Shown: positions 29,767 through 37,641 of the stretch, piece by piece | Position numbering within the stretch: the stretch's first letter is position 1 | How the letters are laid out: the number at the start of each line of letters is the position of its first letter | Assembly: GCF_000472925.1 (NCBI RefSeq) | Contig: NZ_AXAS01000018.1 | Span: 123,771 to 187,770, forward strand | Source of the DNA: Bradyrhizobium sp. Ec3.3 | GTDB taxonomy: Bacteria > Pseudomonadota > Alphaproteobacteria > Rhizobiales > Xanthobacteraceae | Direction of reading: 5' to 3' | Length of the DNA: 64,000 nucleotides | Notes under the pieces: model-generated | Told to the model about the DNA's origin: nothing | Databases searched by the model: none | Seen by the model: only the letters and a program-made list of their open reading frames with translations | Translations under genes and position numbers: made by a program

Positions 29767-30870
29767 ATGCTGAAGTCGATGAGTGTGGTAAGAGAAGCCA
29801 TCGACGCCGATGTCGGCGACGAGCCGGACGGTGCGATGGCTGAAAGCGAAGCGCGGCAGGCCGCCTCGGGACGAAAGGTCCTGCCGATCGTCGAGGGTCT
29901 GGTGCTGCTGGCGGCGCTGATTGCGCCGCTCGTGCTGCAGGACTATCTCACGGTGTTTGCGACCCGCGTCATCATCCTGGCGCTGTTCGCGCTGTCGTTC
30001 GACCTCGTCTGGGGCTATGCCGGCATCATGAGCTTCGGCCAGGCCCTGTTCTTCGGCTCGGCCGGCTACGGCGTGGCGCTGCTGGCGCGCGATCTCGACA
30101 TCACCAACATCTTCCTGGTGCTCCCTGCGGGCACGATCATCGGTCTCACCTTCGCACTCCTGCTCGGCGGCTTCCTGCTGCTCGGCCGGCATCCGTCGAG
30201 CGTGATCTTCGTCGCGCTCGGCACGCTGACCGGCTCCTACGCCGCCGACCGCCTCGCGCGCGGCTGGTATTATCTTGGCGGCCAGAACGGCATCCCCTCG
30301 ATTTCGCCGATGACGCTCGGCTCCTACGAATTCTCCGAGGGGCCGGTCTTCTACTATCTCACGCTCGGCATCCTCGTCGTCGCCTATCTCCTGTGCCGCT
30401 TCCTGGTGCGCTCGCAATTCGGCCTGGCGCTCGCGGGCCTTCGCGAGAACGAGCAGCGTATCGCATTCTTTGGCTACAAGGCCCAGCATCTCAAGGCCAT
30501 CGTGTTCGCGGTCGGCGGCACCATCGCCGGCCTTGCCGGCAGCCTCTACGCCTTCCACGAAGGGTTTGTCTGGCCCAACATGGTCGGCGTCGTCGTATCC
30601 ACCCAGGTCGTGCTCTACGTGCTGTTCGGCGGCTCCGGCACGCTGATCGGCGCCGTGATCGGCACCGTGATCATCGAAGGCGTCAGCTTCTGGCTGTCGG
30701 ACAATTATCGCGACATCTGGCCAATCATCTTGGGCGTGCTGCTGCTGTTCGTCATCCTGTTCCGTCCCCTAGGCCTGATCAGCTTCGTGTTAGGAGAACG
30801 CGAGCGCGTCGGCAGCTTTGGTGCGAAGCCCAAGGAGACTGAAAAGGAGAAGCGCAATGCCGCTTCTTGA
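29767..30870 (+). CDS. LIV/amide-type ABC permease (LivM-like)
   Basis: A 367-residue membrane protein with about ten hydrophobic segments after a charged 40-residue N-terminus. Family motif 'IMSFGQALFFGSAGYGVAL' and the coupling loop 'LYVLFGGSGTLIGAVIGT' are present. The start is uncertain: ATGs at 29767, 29779 and 29836 are all in frame and none has a strong ribosome-binding site. It partners the LivH-type permease. Its 3' end overlaps the ATPase gene by 14 bases, and AAGGAGA within the overlap is that gene's ribosome-binding site, so translation is coupled. Confidence 0.9.
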   Translation: MLKSMSVVREAIDADVGDEPDGAMAESEARQAASGRKVLPIVEGLVLLAALIAPLVLQDYLTVFATRVIILALFALSFDLVWGYAGIMSFGQALFFGSAGYGVALLARDLDITNIFLVLPAGTIIGLTFALLLGGFLLLGRHPSSVIFVALGTLTGSYAADRLARGWYYLGGQNGIPSISPMTLGSYEFSEGPVFYYLTLGILVVAYLLCRFLVRSQFGLALAGLRENEQRIAFFGYKAQHLKAIVFAVGGTIAGLAGSLYAFHEGFVWPNMVGVVVSTQVVLYVLFGGSGTLIGAVIGTVIIEGVSFWLSDNYRDIWPIILGVLLLFVILFRPLGLISFVLGERERVGSFGAKPKETEKEKRNAAS

Positions 30871-31591
30871 AGCCGCAGGCATCACGAAAATCTTCGGCAA
30901 GCTCACAGCGCTCGATGGCGCCACGCTTACCGTCGGCGAGAACGAGTTTCACGGCCTGATCGGGCCGAACGGCTCGGGCAAGAGCACGCTGATGAAGTGC
31001 ATCGCGGGCGCCGAGGTGCCGACGCAGGGCAAGGTCTCTTTCGTCAACGCCGACATCACCGCATTCACGCCGACCGAGCGCGCGCGGGCCGGCATGAGCC
31101 TGAAATTCCAGATCACGAGCGTGCTGCCGACGCTCACGCTGTACGACAACATCCTGCTGGCGCTGCAGGCGCAGTCCTCGCTGTTCGATCTCGTGTTCTC
31201 GCGCACCCGCGGCGCGCTGCATGACCAGGTGATGGCGATGCTGACGCAGTTCCGTCTTGCGAGCCGCGCCTTCGATGCGGCGGCGACGCTGTCGCACGGC
31301 CAGCAGCAATGGCTGGAGATCGCGATGGCGCTCGCTGGCAAGCCGCGGCTTCTGCTGCTCGACGAGCCGACCGGCGGCATGAGCCTGGAGGAGCGCCGCG
31401 TCACCGGTGAGTTGCTCGCGCCGATCAAGCAGCACTGCTCACTCGTCATCGTCGAGCACGATCTAGATTTCATCCGCGACATCTGCGACCGCCTCACCGT
31501 GCTCGACCAGGGCAAGGTGCTGGCATCAGGTACGGTGTCGGAGATCCAGGCCAACAAGTCCGTCCAGGAGATTTATTTGCGCCGTGCCTGA
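30857..31591 (+). CDS. LIV/amide-type ABC ATPase (LivG-like)
   Basis: A 244-residue ATPase. Walker A is GPNGSGKST near residue 35, the signature is replaced by 'LSHGQQQWLEIAMAL' and Walker B is LLLLDEPTGG. The distinct 'SHGQQQWLEI' form of the signature is known from UrtD/amide-type transporters. The ATG at 30857 (MPLLEAAG) was chosen since AAGGAGA lies seven bases upstream, inside the end of the permease gene; the longer frame from 30818 is unlikely. It is overlapped by eight bases by the LivF-type gene. Confidence 0.92.
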   Translation: MPLLEAAGITKIFGKLTALDGATLTVGENEFHGLIGPNGSGKSTLMKCIAGAEVPTQGKVSFVNADITAFTPTERARAGMSLKFQITSVLPTLTLYDNILLALQAQSSLFDLVFSRTRGALHDQVMAMLTQFRLASRAFDAAATLSHGQQQWLEIAMALAGKPRLLLLDEPTGGMSLEERRVTGELLAPIKQHCSLVIVEHDLDFIRDICDRLTVLDQGKVLASGTVSEIQANKSVQEIYLRRA

Positions 31592-32285
31592 GCAGGAGTT
31601 TTTGCATATCAAGCATCTCGACGCCGGCTATGGCCGCAGCCAGGTGCTGTTCGACGTCAGCCTCGGCATTCCCTGGCGCGGCGGCGTCGCTGTGCTCGGC
31701 CGCAACGGCGCCGGCAAGACCACGCTGATGAAGACGATCGTCGGCGAGCTGCCGGCGTGGAAGGGCGATGTCGCCTTCGATGGCCACGACATCAGCCGCC
31801 GCGCTACCCAAGAGCGCGTGCGCGCCGGCATCGGCTACGTGCCGCAGGAGCATTCGGTGTTCGCCCGTCTGTCGGTACGCGACAATCTCGCCGTCGGCTC
31901 GCTCGCGGCCAAGGATTCCGCCGCCGTCGACCGCGTGCTGACGATCTTCCCGAAGCTCGGCCAGCGCCTCGACCAGCCCGCCGGCACGCTCTCCGGAGGC
32001 GAGCGCAAGATGCTCGCCATCGGCCGCGCCATGCTGGGCGATCCAAAACTCCTGCTGCTGGACGAGCCGACCGAAGGCGTCTGGATCGGCGTCATCGAGG
32101 AGATCACCGAGCGCCTGATCGAGCTCGCCAAGCAGATCGCGGTGATCATCGTCGAGCAGCACCTCGACCTCGCGCTAAGAGTCGCCGACTACGCTTACGT
32201 CCTCGACCGCGGCCGCGTCGCATTGCAGGGCGCGGCGGGAGATGTGCGAGAGAATCCGGAGCTGCTAAGGTATCTGGCGCCGTAG
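31584..32285 (+). CDS. LIV/amide-type ABC ATPase (LivF-like)
   Basis: A 233-residue ATPase, last gene of the amide locus. Walker A is GRNGAGKTT near residue 38, signature LSGGERKML near 134, Walker B LLLLDEPTEG. The 'LDEPTEGVWIGVIEEI' sequence, with Trp-Ile in place of the usual Ile-Gln-Pro, recalls UrtE-type ATPases. The start is GTG or ATG-like within the tail of the upstream gene (eight-base overlap). With the LivG-type ATPase it powers the amide-type importer. A family D repeat follows the stop codon after about 60 bases and may end the operon. Confidence 0.92.
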   Translation: MPEQEFLHIKHLDAGYGRSQVLFDVSLGIPWRGGVAVLGRNGAGKTTLMKTIVGELPAWKGDVAFDGHDISRRATQERVRAGIGYVPQEHSVFARLSVRDNLAVGSLAAKDSAAVDRVLTIFPKLGQRLDQPAGTLSGGERKMLAIGRAMLGDPKLLLLDEPTEGVWIGVIEEITERLIELAKQIAVIIVEQHLDLALRVADYAYVLDRGRVALQGAAGDVRENPELLRYLAP

Positions 32286-32343
32286 GGAATTTCAGGTGCC
32301 CCAACTTGTCGGGCGGGCACAGCCGGTGCGCGCACTCCGCGTC

Positions 32344-32443
32344 TCGTCGCACGGCTCGACCGGGCGACACAGTTCGCCGCGGCCTCTCCGTATCCTCGCG
32401 CTGTCTCTGGAATACTGGATTCCCCGCTTTCGCGGGGAATGAC
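32344..32443. repeat. Palindromic intergenic repeat, family D
   Basis: About 100 bases with outer arms TCGCACGGCTCGACCGGGCGACACAGT and ATACTGGATTCCCCGC...GCGGGGAATGACGGC. It lies between convergent genes (the last ATPase of the amide locus and the YafK-like gene). It is in the same direction as the copy at 23985-24088. The outer arms of this copy are mismatched, but the interior is clearly related. Confidence 0.85.
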
Positions 32444-32479
32444 GGCAGAGTGTGTCGCTGGACGCGACGAAGACGTCGC

Positions 32480-34069
32480 CTACTTCACCGCCCCGAACCG
32501 GCTGTCGAATGAGTTCGACGACATCACCGGCGCGGCGCCTGCGAGTTGCGCGTCTTTGCTGCCGGCTGCCGCCGCGCTATCCGACACCGACGGCTTCAGC
32601 GGCGGGCGTGAGGCGGCGACCTTGGTGTCGGCCGGCTTCGGCTCGGCGGGTTTGGCGGCTGCGACCGGCTTGGCTGCTTCCTTAGCAGTTTCCTTGGGGG
32701 CGTCCTTCGCGTCCTTGGCCGTGCCGTGTCCCGGCGCGAACCGGGTCACCGCGGCCTTCAGCCGGGATGCCGCCGTGGGCGGAGTCGCCGAAGCGGTGGT
32801 GGCCGGCGGCGGCGATGCGGTCGCCGTGGTGTCGGCACTACCCATGCCCATCTTGCGGGCGAGGCCGGAGAAGAAGCCGCCGCCTTGCGAATTCTCTTTG
32901 TCAGTGGGCGCGGCGGCCGCGACGCGGGTGTTGCTGGCTTGCGCAGGGGCGGCGACGACCGGCTCGCTCTGCGGGCTTGCTGCGGCAGGCTCGAGGTTCG
33001 GCCTCGGCGGATTGACGGTGCCGGGGATCGTGCCGGGCGCCTTCGACATCGCCAGCATCTGCAGCGTGGAGCCTTCGGCGCCCTCGGACAGGCCCGTCGA
33101 GCCTTCCGGAATCTTCGCGGCGAACACCTTGTTCATGCCGCCGTCGATACCGGTATTCATGCGCGCCATCGGCGTGCCCTTGGCGACGAGCCTGGCGTAT
33201 TCCGCCTCGTCCTTCTGCTCCTTCTCGCGCACGGCGCTCGCGATGTCGTCGGGGATCACGTAGGCCGGGCACTTTGCGGAGGCATCGAACACGGGATCGC
33301 GCTTGGCGTCCGGCGTCTTCGCCGCGTCGAAGACGTACTTCTTCTCGCAGAAATCGACCTTCGGCTCCTGCCGCGTCACCTCGAAATGATCATTGCCTTC
33401 CTTGATCATCTTCCAGAAGGCCATGTTCGGATTGTTGCGGTGCTTGGCCATGTTCACCGGCGTCATTCGGAACGGATAGGCCTGGAACTGGAACGCCTTC
33501 TGGCCGCCGAAGAAGGACTCTCGCCCGAGCGAATAGATCTCCGCGATCTGCTCGTCCGTCATCGCGTAGCAACCGCGCGAGGAGCAGTCGCCGTGCACCA
33601 TCAACTGCGAGCCGGAGCGGCCGAGCGCGCGGTCGAACGCGTTGGGATAGCCGGTGTTGAACGAGAGGTAATAGGCCGACTGCGGATTCATCTGGCTGGG
33701 GTTGATCGAGTAGAACCCCTCGGGCGCCTGGCGGTCGCCTTCGCGCACCTTCGGCCCGAGATCGCCCGACCAGCGGCAGATCGGATAGGTCTTGAGCAGC
33801 GCGAACTGGCCGCTTCGGGTCTGCTTCCAGACCTCAAGCTCGGCCTCCTGCTTGAACAGGCGGACCAGGATCGGCGATTGCAGATCCATGTCCTTCTCGG
33901 TCATCGCGGCGAGAAGCTTTGGCGAGACGGGTTGGTTGGCCTTGGCGTTGGTCGCAAGCGAGACCTGATCGGTGTCGCAGCCAGCCAGCAGCACGCTGGT
34001 GACAAGCGCAACCGACGTCAAAAGCGCGCGTGCAAGCGAGCTAGAAATCAAGATGGACCCCACACTCAC
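32480..34069 (-). CDS. YafK/DpaA-like L,D-transpeptidase-fold lipoprotein with long C-terminal tail
   Basis: A protein of about 529 residues. The N-terminus has a signal with lipobox LLAGC. The catalytic domain (about 60-230) has 'RWSGDLGPKVREGDRQAPEG', 'GYPNAFDRALGRSGS' and the active-site motif HGDCSSRGCYAMT, which matches Escherichia coli YafK (DpaA/LdtF) rather than typical YkuD enzymes. YafK cleaves the Lpp-peptidoglycan link. The last roughly 190 residues are Ala/Pro/Lys-rich, low-complexity and without a named domain; they may span the cell wall. The start is uncertain: GTG codons at 34069 and 34063 are likely, and no ATG precedes the signal at a suitable distance. Confidence 0.85.
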   Translation of the reverse strand: MSVGSILISSSLARALLTSVALVTSVLLAGCDTDQVSLATNAKANQPVSPKLLAAMTEKDMDLQSPILVRLFKQEAELEVWKQTRSGQFALLKTYPICRWSGDLGPKVREGDRQAPEGFYSINPSQMNPQSAYYLSFNTGYPNAFDRALGRSGSQLMVHGDCSSRGCYAMTDEQIAEIYSLGRESFFGGQKAFQFQAYPFRMTPVNMAKHRNNPNMAFWKMIKEGNDHFEVTRQEPKVDFCEKKYVFDAAKTPDAKRDPVFDASAKCPAYVIPDDIASAVREKEQKDEAEYARLVAKGTPMARMNTGIDGGMNKVFAAKIPEGSTGLSEGAEGSTLQMLAMSKAPGTIPGTVNPPRPNLEPAAASPQSEPVVAAPAQASNTRVAAAAPTDKENSQGGGFFSGLARKMGMGSADTTATASPPPATTASATPPTAASRLKAAVTRFAPGHGTAKDAKDAPKETAKEAAKPVAAAKPAEPKPADTKVAASRPPLKPSVSDSAAAAGSKDAQLAGAAPVMSSNSFDSRFGAVK

Positions 34070-34517
34070 CGGGCAAATCGCAAAACCCCCAGGTTTGGAG
34101 CATGGCCTGACCGGCGATCCGGACCCGCGATTGACGGGCTTTTTGCAGACCAAGCCCCAGCGCTTATGCCCTGAAGCCATTGATTAAAATCTTACCCTCT
34201 GGGCCAAACCGTCGCAACCCAGGCGCGGATCACGAGCCCGTTGCCCCATAGGGATGGTCAACAAAGACTAAATCAGGGCGTAGCGGCTCAATTACGGCCG
34301 GGATCGCCGATTCGGGCGAAAAAAGGGTTAATGGGGTGTTAGCGGGCTATTGAGGCCGTCATTCGGGGATGGTCTCGTGCCCCGGACGCGACGCAGCGCG
34401 GAGCGGTGCGTCGCTGAGCCGGGGCCCATGCCGCAGGTGATCGTGTGGCCTGCTGGGTCCCGGCTCTGCGGAGCAGCGTTGCACGCTGCACCGCGTCCGG
34501 GACACGGCACCCCCAAA
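34070..34517. other. Intergenic region between accA and the YafK-like gene
   Basis: A 448-base gap. Its right part (34376-34506) is a family B repeat adjoining the accA stop. The rest, including the likely minus-strand promoter of the YafK-like gene between 34180 and 34370, shows no gene or convincing -35/-10 pair. Confidence 0.5.
34376..34506. repeat. Palindromic intergenic repeat, family B
   Basis: A 131-base hairpin with arms CGTGCCCCGGACGCGACGCAGCGCGG and its complement ending GCACCGCGTCCGGGACACG, with inner arms GAGCCGGGGCCCA / TGGGTCCCGGCTC. It ends 11 bases from the accA stop codon (34518). Confidence 0.88.
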
Positions 34518-35477
34518 TCACGCCAGTTTGCGGCCGATTTCGAGGAATTTCTGCCGGCGCTGCTTGCGGATGGCGTCCGCATCAAGGTTGCGCAGCTCGA
34601 TGAAGGCCTGCTCGATCGCCTCGCCCGTGGTGGCGATCATGGCGGCGGGGTCGCGGTGGGCGCCGCCGACGGGTTCTTTGAGGATGCTGTCGATGACGCC
34701 GAAGCGCAGCATGTCCTGGGCTGTGATCTTCATGCTGTTGGCGGCTTCCTGGGCCTTGGTGCCGTCGCGCCAGAGGATCGAGGAGGCGGCCTCCGGCGAG
34801 ATCACGCTGTAGATCGCATGCTCCAGCATCAGGACGCGGTTCGCCGTGGTGATCGCGATCGCGCCGCCCGACATGCCCTCGCCGGTGATGATCGCAACGT
34901 TCGGCACGCCTAGCGACAGGCAGGCGTCCGTCGAGCGCGCAATCGCTTCGGCCTGTCCGCGCTCTTCCGCGCCGATGCCGGGATAGGCGCCGGCAGAATC
35001 GACGATCGACAGCACGGGCAGGCCAAACCGCTCGGCCATCTCCATCAGCCGCACCGCCTTGCGATAGCCTTCGGGCCGCGCCATGCCGAAATTGTGCTTG
35101 ATGCGGCTCTCGGTGGAATCGCCCTTTTCCTGGCCCATCACGCAGATGGCTTCGCCGCGGAAGCGGCCGAAGCCTGCGACCAGCGCCTCGTCCTCGCCGA
35201 ACTTGCGGTCGCCGGCGAGCGGGGTGAATTCGGTGACCAGGCCGTTGATGAAGTCGGAGAAGTGCGGCCGCTGCGGATGGCGGGCGACCAGCGTCTTCTG
35301 CCACGGCGTCAAATTCGCATAGAGATCGGCGAGCGCCTGCGCCGCCTTGTCCTCGATCTTGCCGACCTCCTCGGCAATGTCGCCGGAGGCCGAGAGCGCG
35401 CGCAATTCGTCGAGCTTGGAATCGAGCTCGGCGACGGGCTTTTCGAAATCGAGATAGCTGCGCATGAGGTCTGACAT
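34518..35477 (-). CDS. accA: Acetyl-CoA carboxylase carboxyltransferase subunit alpha
   Basis: A 319-residue subunit that, with AccD, transfers the carboxyl group from carboxybiotin to acetyl-CoA to make malonyl-CoA for fatty acid synthesis. The family N-terminus 'LDFEKPVAELDSKLDELRAL' and the crotonase-like core 'GMARPEGYRKAVRLMEMAERFGLPV' plus 'SGGAIAITTANRVLMLEHAIYSV' (in parts) are clear, with oxyanion-hole glycines in 'EGMSGGAIA'. The length is normal. It stands alone downstream of xerD on the same strand, with a 219-base gap. Confidence 0.97.
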   Translation of the reverse strand: MSDLMRSYLDFEKPVAELDSKLDELRALSASGDIAEEVGKIEDKAAQALADLYANLTPWQKTLVARHPQRPHFSDFINGLVTEFTPLAGDRKFGEDEALVAGFGRFRGEAICVMGQEKGDSTESRIKHNFGMARPEGYRKAVRLMEMAERFGLPVLSIVDSAGAYPGIGAEERGQAEAIARSTDACLSLGVPNVAIITGEGMSGGAIAITTANRVLMLEHAIYSVISPEAASSILWRDGTKAQEAANSMKITAQDMLRFGVIDSILKEPVGGAHRDPAAMIATTGEAIEQAFIELRNLDADAIRKQRRQKFLEIGRKLA

Positions 35478-35668
35478 CGGTTCAATATAGGGGGCAGGGT
35501 GGGGAGACGAAGCAGATTTCCGGCGGGACAGAGAAGTGTAGCGTCTTCAATGGCTTGGCGCGGGATAAGAGCAGCCGCGCGCCAAATCGCGACAAAGGCA
35601 GACGGCTCTTTCTGCGGAGACGGGGCGGAAGTCAAGGCGGATGGTGGTGGCTCTCGTGTCCCGACTCC

Positions 35669-35726
35669 AACCTCCGCTGTCGTCCCGGATCTGCGCTTAC
35701 GCTTGTCCGGGACGACGGCGGAGGTT
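35669..35726. repeat. Palindromic repeat (family F) overlapping the end of xerD
   Basis: A 58-base hairpin with 21-base arms (AACCTCCGCTGTCGTCCCGGA and its complement with one wobble) around a 16-base loop. The xerD stop codon lies inside it (35697), so the repeat encodes the last ten or so residues of XerD. A related shorter hairpin is at 49502-49539. Confidence 0.85.
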
Positions 35727-36710
35727 GCTTCGCCTCTCCGCCAGCGGGTGCAGGTCGCGCACCAGGCTCTTCAGGCGCTCCTCCACCACATGGGTATAGA
35801 TCTGCGTCGTCGAGATGTCGGTGTGGCCGAGCAGCGTCTGCACGATGCGCAGGTCGGCGCCGTTGTGGAGGAGGTGGCTGGCAAAAGCGTGGCGCAGCAC
35901 GTGCGGGGAGACGAGGCGCGCCTGAAGACCGGAGGCGACCGCGAGCTCCTTCAGGTCGCGGGCAAAATGCTGCCGCGTCAGGTGGCCGCTTTCGCCGAAG
36001 GAGGGAAACAGCCATTTCGAGGCGGCGAGGCTGCCTTTCTTGTTCGACTTGCCGTCGCCCCTGCTGTCGCCTTTGGCGGCGTCCGTTGCCGCAAGATAAT
36101 CCGCCATCGCCTGCCGCGCGGCCTCGTTGAGTGGCACCAGGCGCTCCTTGTTGCCCTTGCCGCGCACCACGATCATGCGCGCGTCGCGCTTTGCGGCCGA
36201 GCGCGGCAGCGACACCAGCTCGGAGACACGCAGGCCCGTGGCGTAAAGTACTTCGAGCAGGCAATAGAGCCGCAAGCTGCGCAGCCGCTGGGAGGGCGAC
36301 GCGTCCGCCGCCTCACTCAGCTCCTTGGCGCGTCTCAGCATGCGATCGACGTCGGCAATCGACAGCACCTTCGGCAGGCTGCGGCCGCGCTTCGGTCCCG
36401 AGAGGATCGCGGCGGGATCGTCGCTGCGAATGCGCTCGTTGAGCAGGAAGCGAAACAGGTGCCGCATCGCCGACAGGCGGCGGGCGACGCTGGTCGATTT
36501 GAACCCGCGCGTATCGAGATCACCGAGATAGTCGCGCAAGACTTGCGTGTCGGCGCCGATGAAATCCTGGCGCTTGTGGGCGAGGAAGTCGGAGAAGTCG
36601 GTGAGGTCGCGCCGGTAGGCGTCGAGCGTATTGGGGCCGGCACCTTGTTCCGCCGCGAGCATGTCGAGGAACAGGCCGGTCAGTTGGGTATTGGAGGGCT
36701 TTGCTGGCAT
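35697..36710 (-). CDS. xerD: Site-specific tyrosine recombinase XerD
   Basis: A 337-residue tyrosine recombinase that resolves chromosome dimers at dif with XerC and FtsK. The catalytic residues are present: Arg in 'LLEVLYATGLRVSELVSL', Lys in 'VVRGKGNKERLVPL', His-x-x-Arg in 'SPHVLRHAFASHLL', His in 'LLGHTDISTTQIYTHV' and Tyr in TQIY. The N-terminal SAM-like core-binding domain covers about residues 8-95. It is slightly longer than the usual roughly 300-residue XerD. The last dozen residues (RRSNLRRRPGQA) derive from a palindromic repeat, and an insert at about 190-215 is Lys/Ser/Asp-rich. It is upstream of accA and downstream of a small membrane gene. Confidence 0.95.
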   Translation of the reverse strand: MPAKPSNTQLTGLFLDMLAAEQGAGPNTLDAYRRDLTDFSDFLAHKRQDFIGADTQVLRDYLGDLDTRGFKSTSVARRLSAMRHLFRFLLNERIRSDDPAAILSGPKRGRSLPKVLSIADVDRMLRRAKELSEAADASPSQRLRSLRLYCLLEVLYATGLRVSELVSLPRSAAKRDARMIVVRGKGNKERLVPLNEAARQAMADYLAATDAAKGDSRGDGKSNKKGSLAASKWLFPSFGESGHLTRQHFARDLKELAVASGLQARLVSPHVLRHAFASHLLHNGADLRIVQTLLGHTDISTTQIYTHVVEERLKSLVRDLHPLAERRSNLRRRPGQA

Positions 36711-36727
36711 GCCCCGGAGGCTAGCGC

Positions 36728-36874
36728 CTATTTCTTGAGAAACTTGTCAGGCGAGATGGTCACGGTCATTTCCCGCGACTTTGGGCTGACGAAATTCGCC
36801 AGCGCGAAGATCACGCCATAGACGATGCCGGCGAGTACGGCGACGACCGTCAGGAAGCGGAACAGGCTGGGCAT
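36728..36874 (-). CDS. Small single-span membrane protein (48 residues)
   Basis: A 48-residue protein, MPSLFRFLTVVAVLAG... at its start, with one transmembrane segment (about residues 5-28) and a 20-residue polar tail containing 'PKSREMTVTI' and ending KFLKK. The start is ATG at 36874 and the stop at 36728. No ribosome-binding site is strong. Recalled from Bradyrhizobiaceae relatives, a similar short protein is found beside xerD and aroK; that is memory, not a search. Its function is unknown. It lies 17 bases from the xerD start, so it may be co-transcribed. Confidence 0.65.
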   Translation of the reverse strand: MPSLFRFLTVVAVLAGIVYGVIFALANFVSPKSREMTVTISPDKFLKK

Positions 36875-37031
36875 CGGGCGAAGTCTCGGTAGGGGTCTCG
36901 TCGGGGCGAATTAACCAATGAAATCATCCAACATGTTCGCCGTTTCGTGGCAAGAGTCTCTGGCGAGGGTCCCTTCGGGGTCGTATAGGTGGCCCCAGAT
37001 GCCGCCTTTGGCGGCAGATTGAGCGAGATCC

Positions 37032-37628
37032 ATGTCCGAGGCCGCCGTACCAGCACCAAGCTCGCCCGAGCCCGACATCCTGTCGGCGCTTGCGGGCCGC
37101 TCGATCGTGCTGGTCGGCATGATGGGGGTCGGCAAATCCACCATCGGCCGGCGCCTCGCGGCCCGGCTCAAGCTGCCTTTCGTCGATGCCGACACTGAGA
37201 TCGAGGCGGCTGCCGGCATGACCATACCGGAAATCTTCGAGCGCCACGGCGAGCCTTATTTTCGCGACGGCGAGACGCGGGTGATCGCGCGCCTCCTGGA
37301 CGGCGGCCCGCTGGTGCTCGCCACCGGCGGCGGCGCCTTCATGCGCGAGGAGACGCGCGCGCGCATCGCGGCCAAGGCGGTCTCGATCTGGCTCAGGGCC
37401 GATCATGACGTCATCATGCGGCGGGTGCGCCGCCGCGCCGATCGCCCGCTGCTGCAAACCGCCGATCCGGAAGGGACGGTAACCCGGTTGCTCAGCGAAC
37501 GCGAGCCGGTCTACCAGAATGCCGACCTCACGATCTCCTCGCGCGACGTGCCGCATGACCGGATCGTGGAGGAGTGCCTGGAGACGCTGCGCGACTATCT
37601 CTGCGGCGCTCCCCACCCTTCAATGTAG
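37032..37628 (+). CDS. aroK: Shikimate kinase
   Basis: A 198-residue kinase that phosphorylates shikimate at the 3-hydroxyl in aromatic amino acid synthesis. The P-loop is GMMGVGKST at residues 29-37; the shikimate-binding region 'FVDADTEIEAAAGMTIPEIFE' and 'ATGGGAFM' are clear, as is the LID 'RRRADRPLLQT'. The N-terminal 20 residues are an alphaproteobacterial extension. It is the first gene of aroK-aroB-corC, with 13 bases to aroB. It is divergent from the small membrane gene by 157 bases. Confidence 0.97.
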   Translation: MSEAAVPAPSSPEPDILSALAGRSIVLVGMMGVGKSTIGRRLAARLKLPFVDADTEIEAAAGMTIPEIFERHGEPYFRDGETRVIARLLDGGPLVLATGGGAFMREETRARIAAKAVSIWLRADHDVIMRRVRRRADRPLLQTADPEGTVTRLLSEREPVYQNADLTISSRDVPHDRIVEECLETLRDYLCGAPHPSM

Positions 37629-37641
37629 CGAGTGCCGCGAG

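Noticed and set aside
28168..30558. A 796-codon open frame on the minus strand opposite the amide-type transporter genes
   Set aside because: It is fully antisense to three clear transporter genes, has low-complexity Asp/Arg/His/Ala composition and no domain. It is a product of high GC at third positions.
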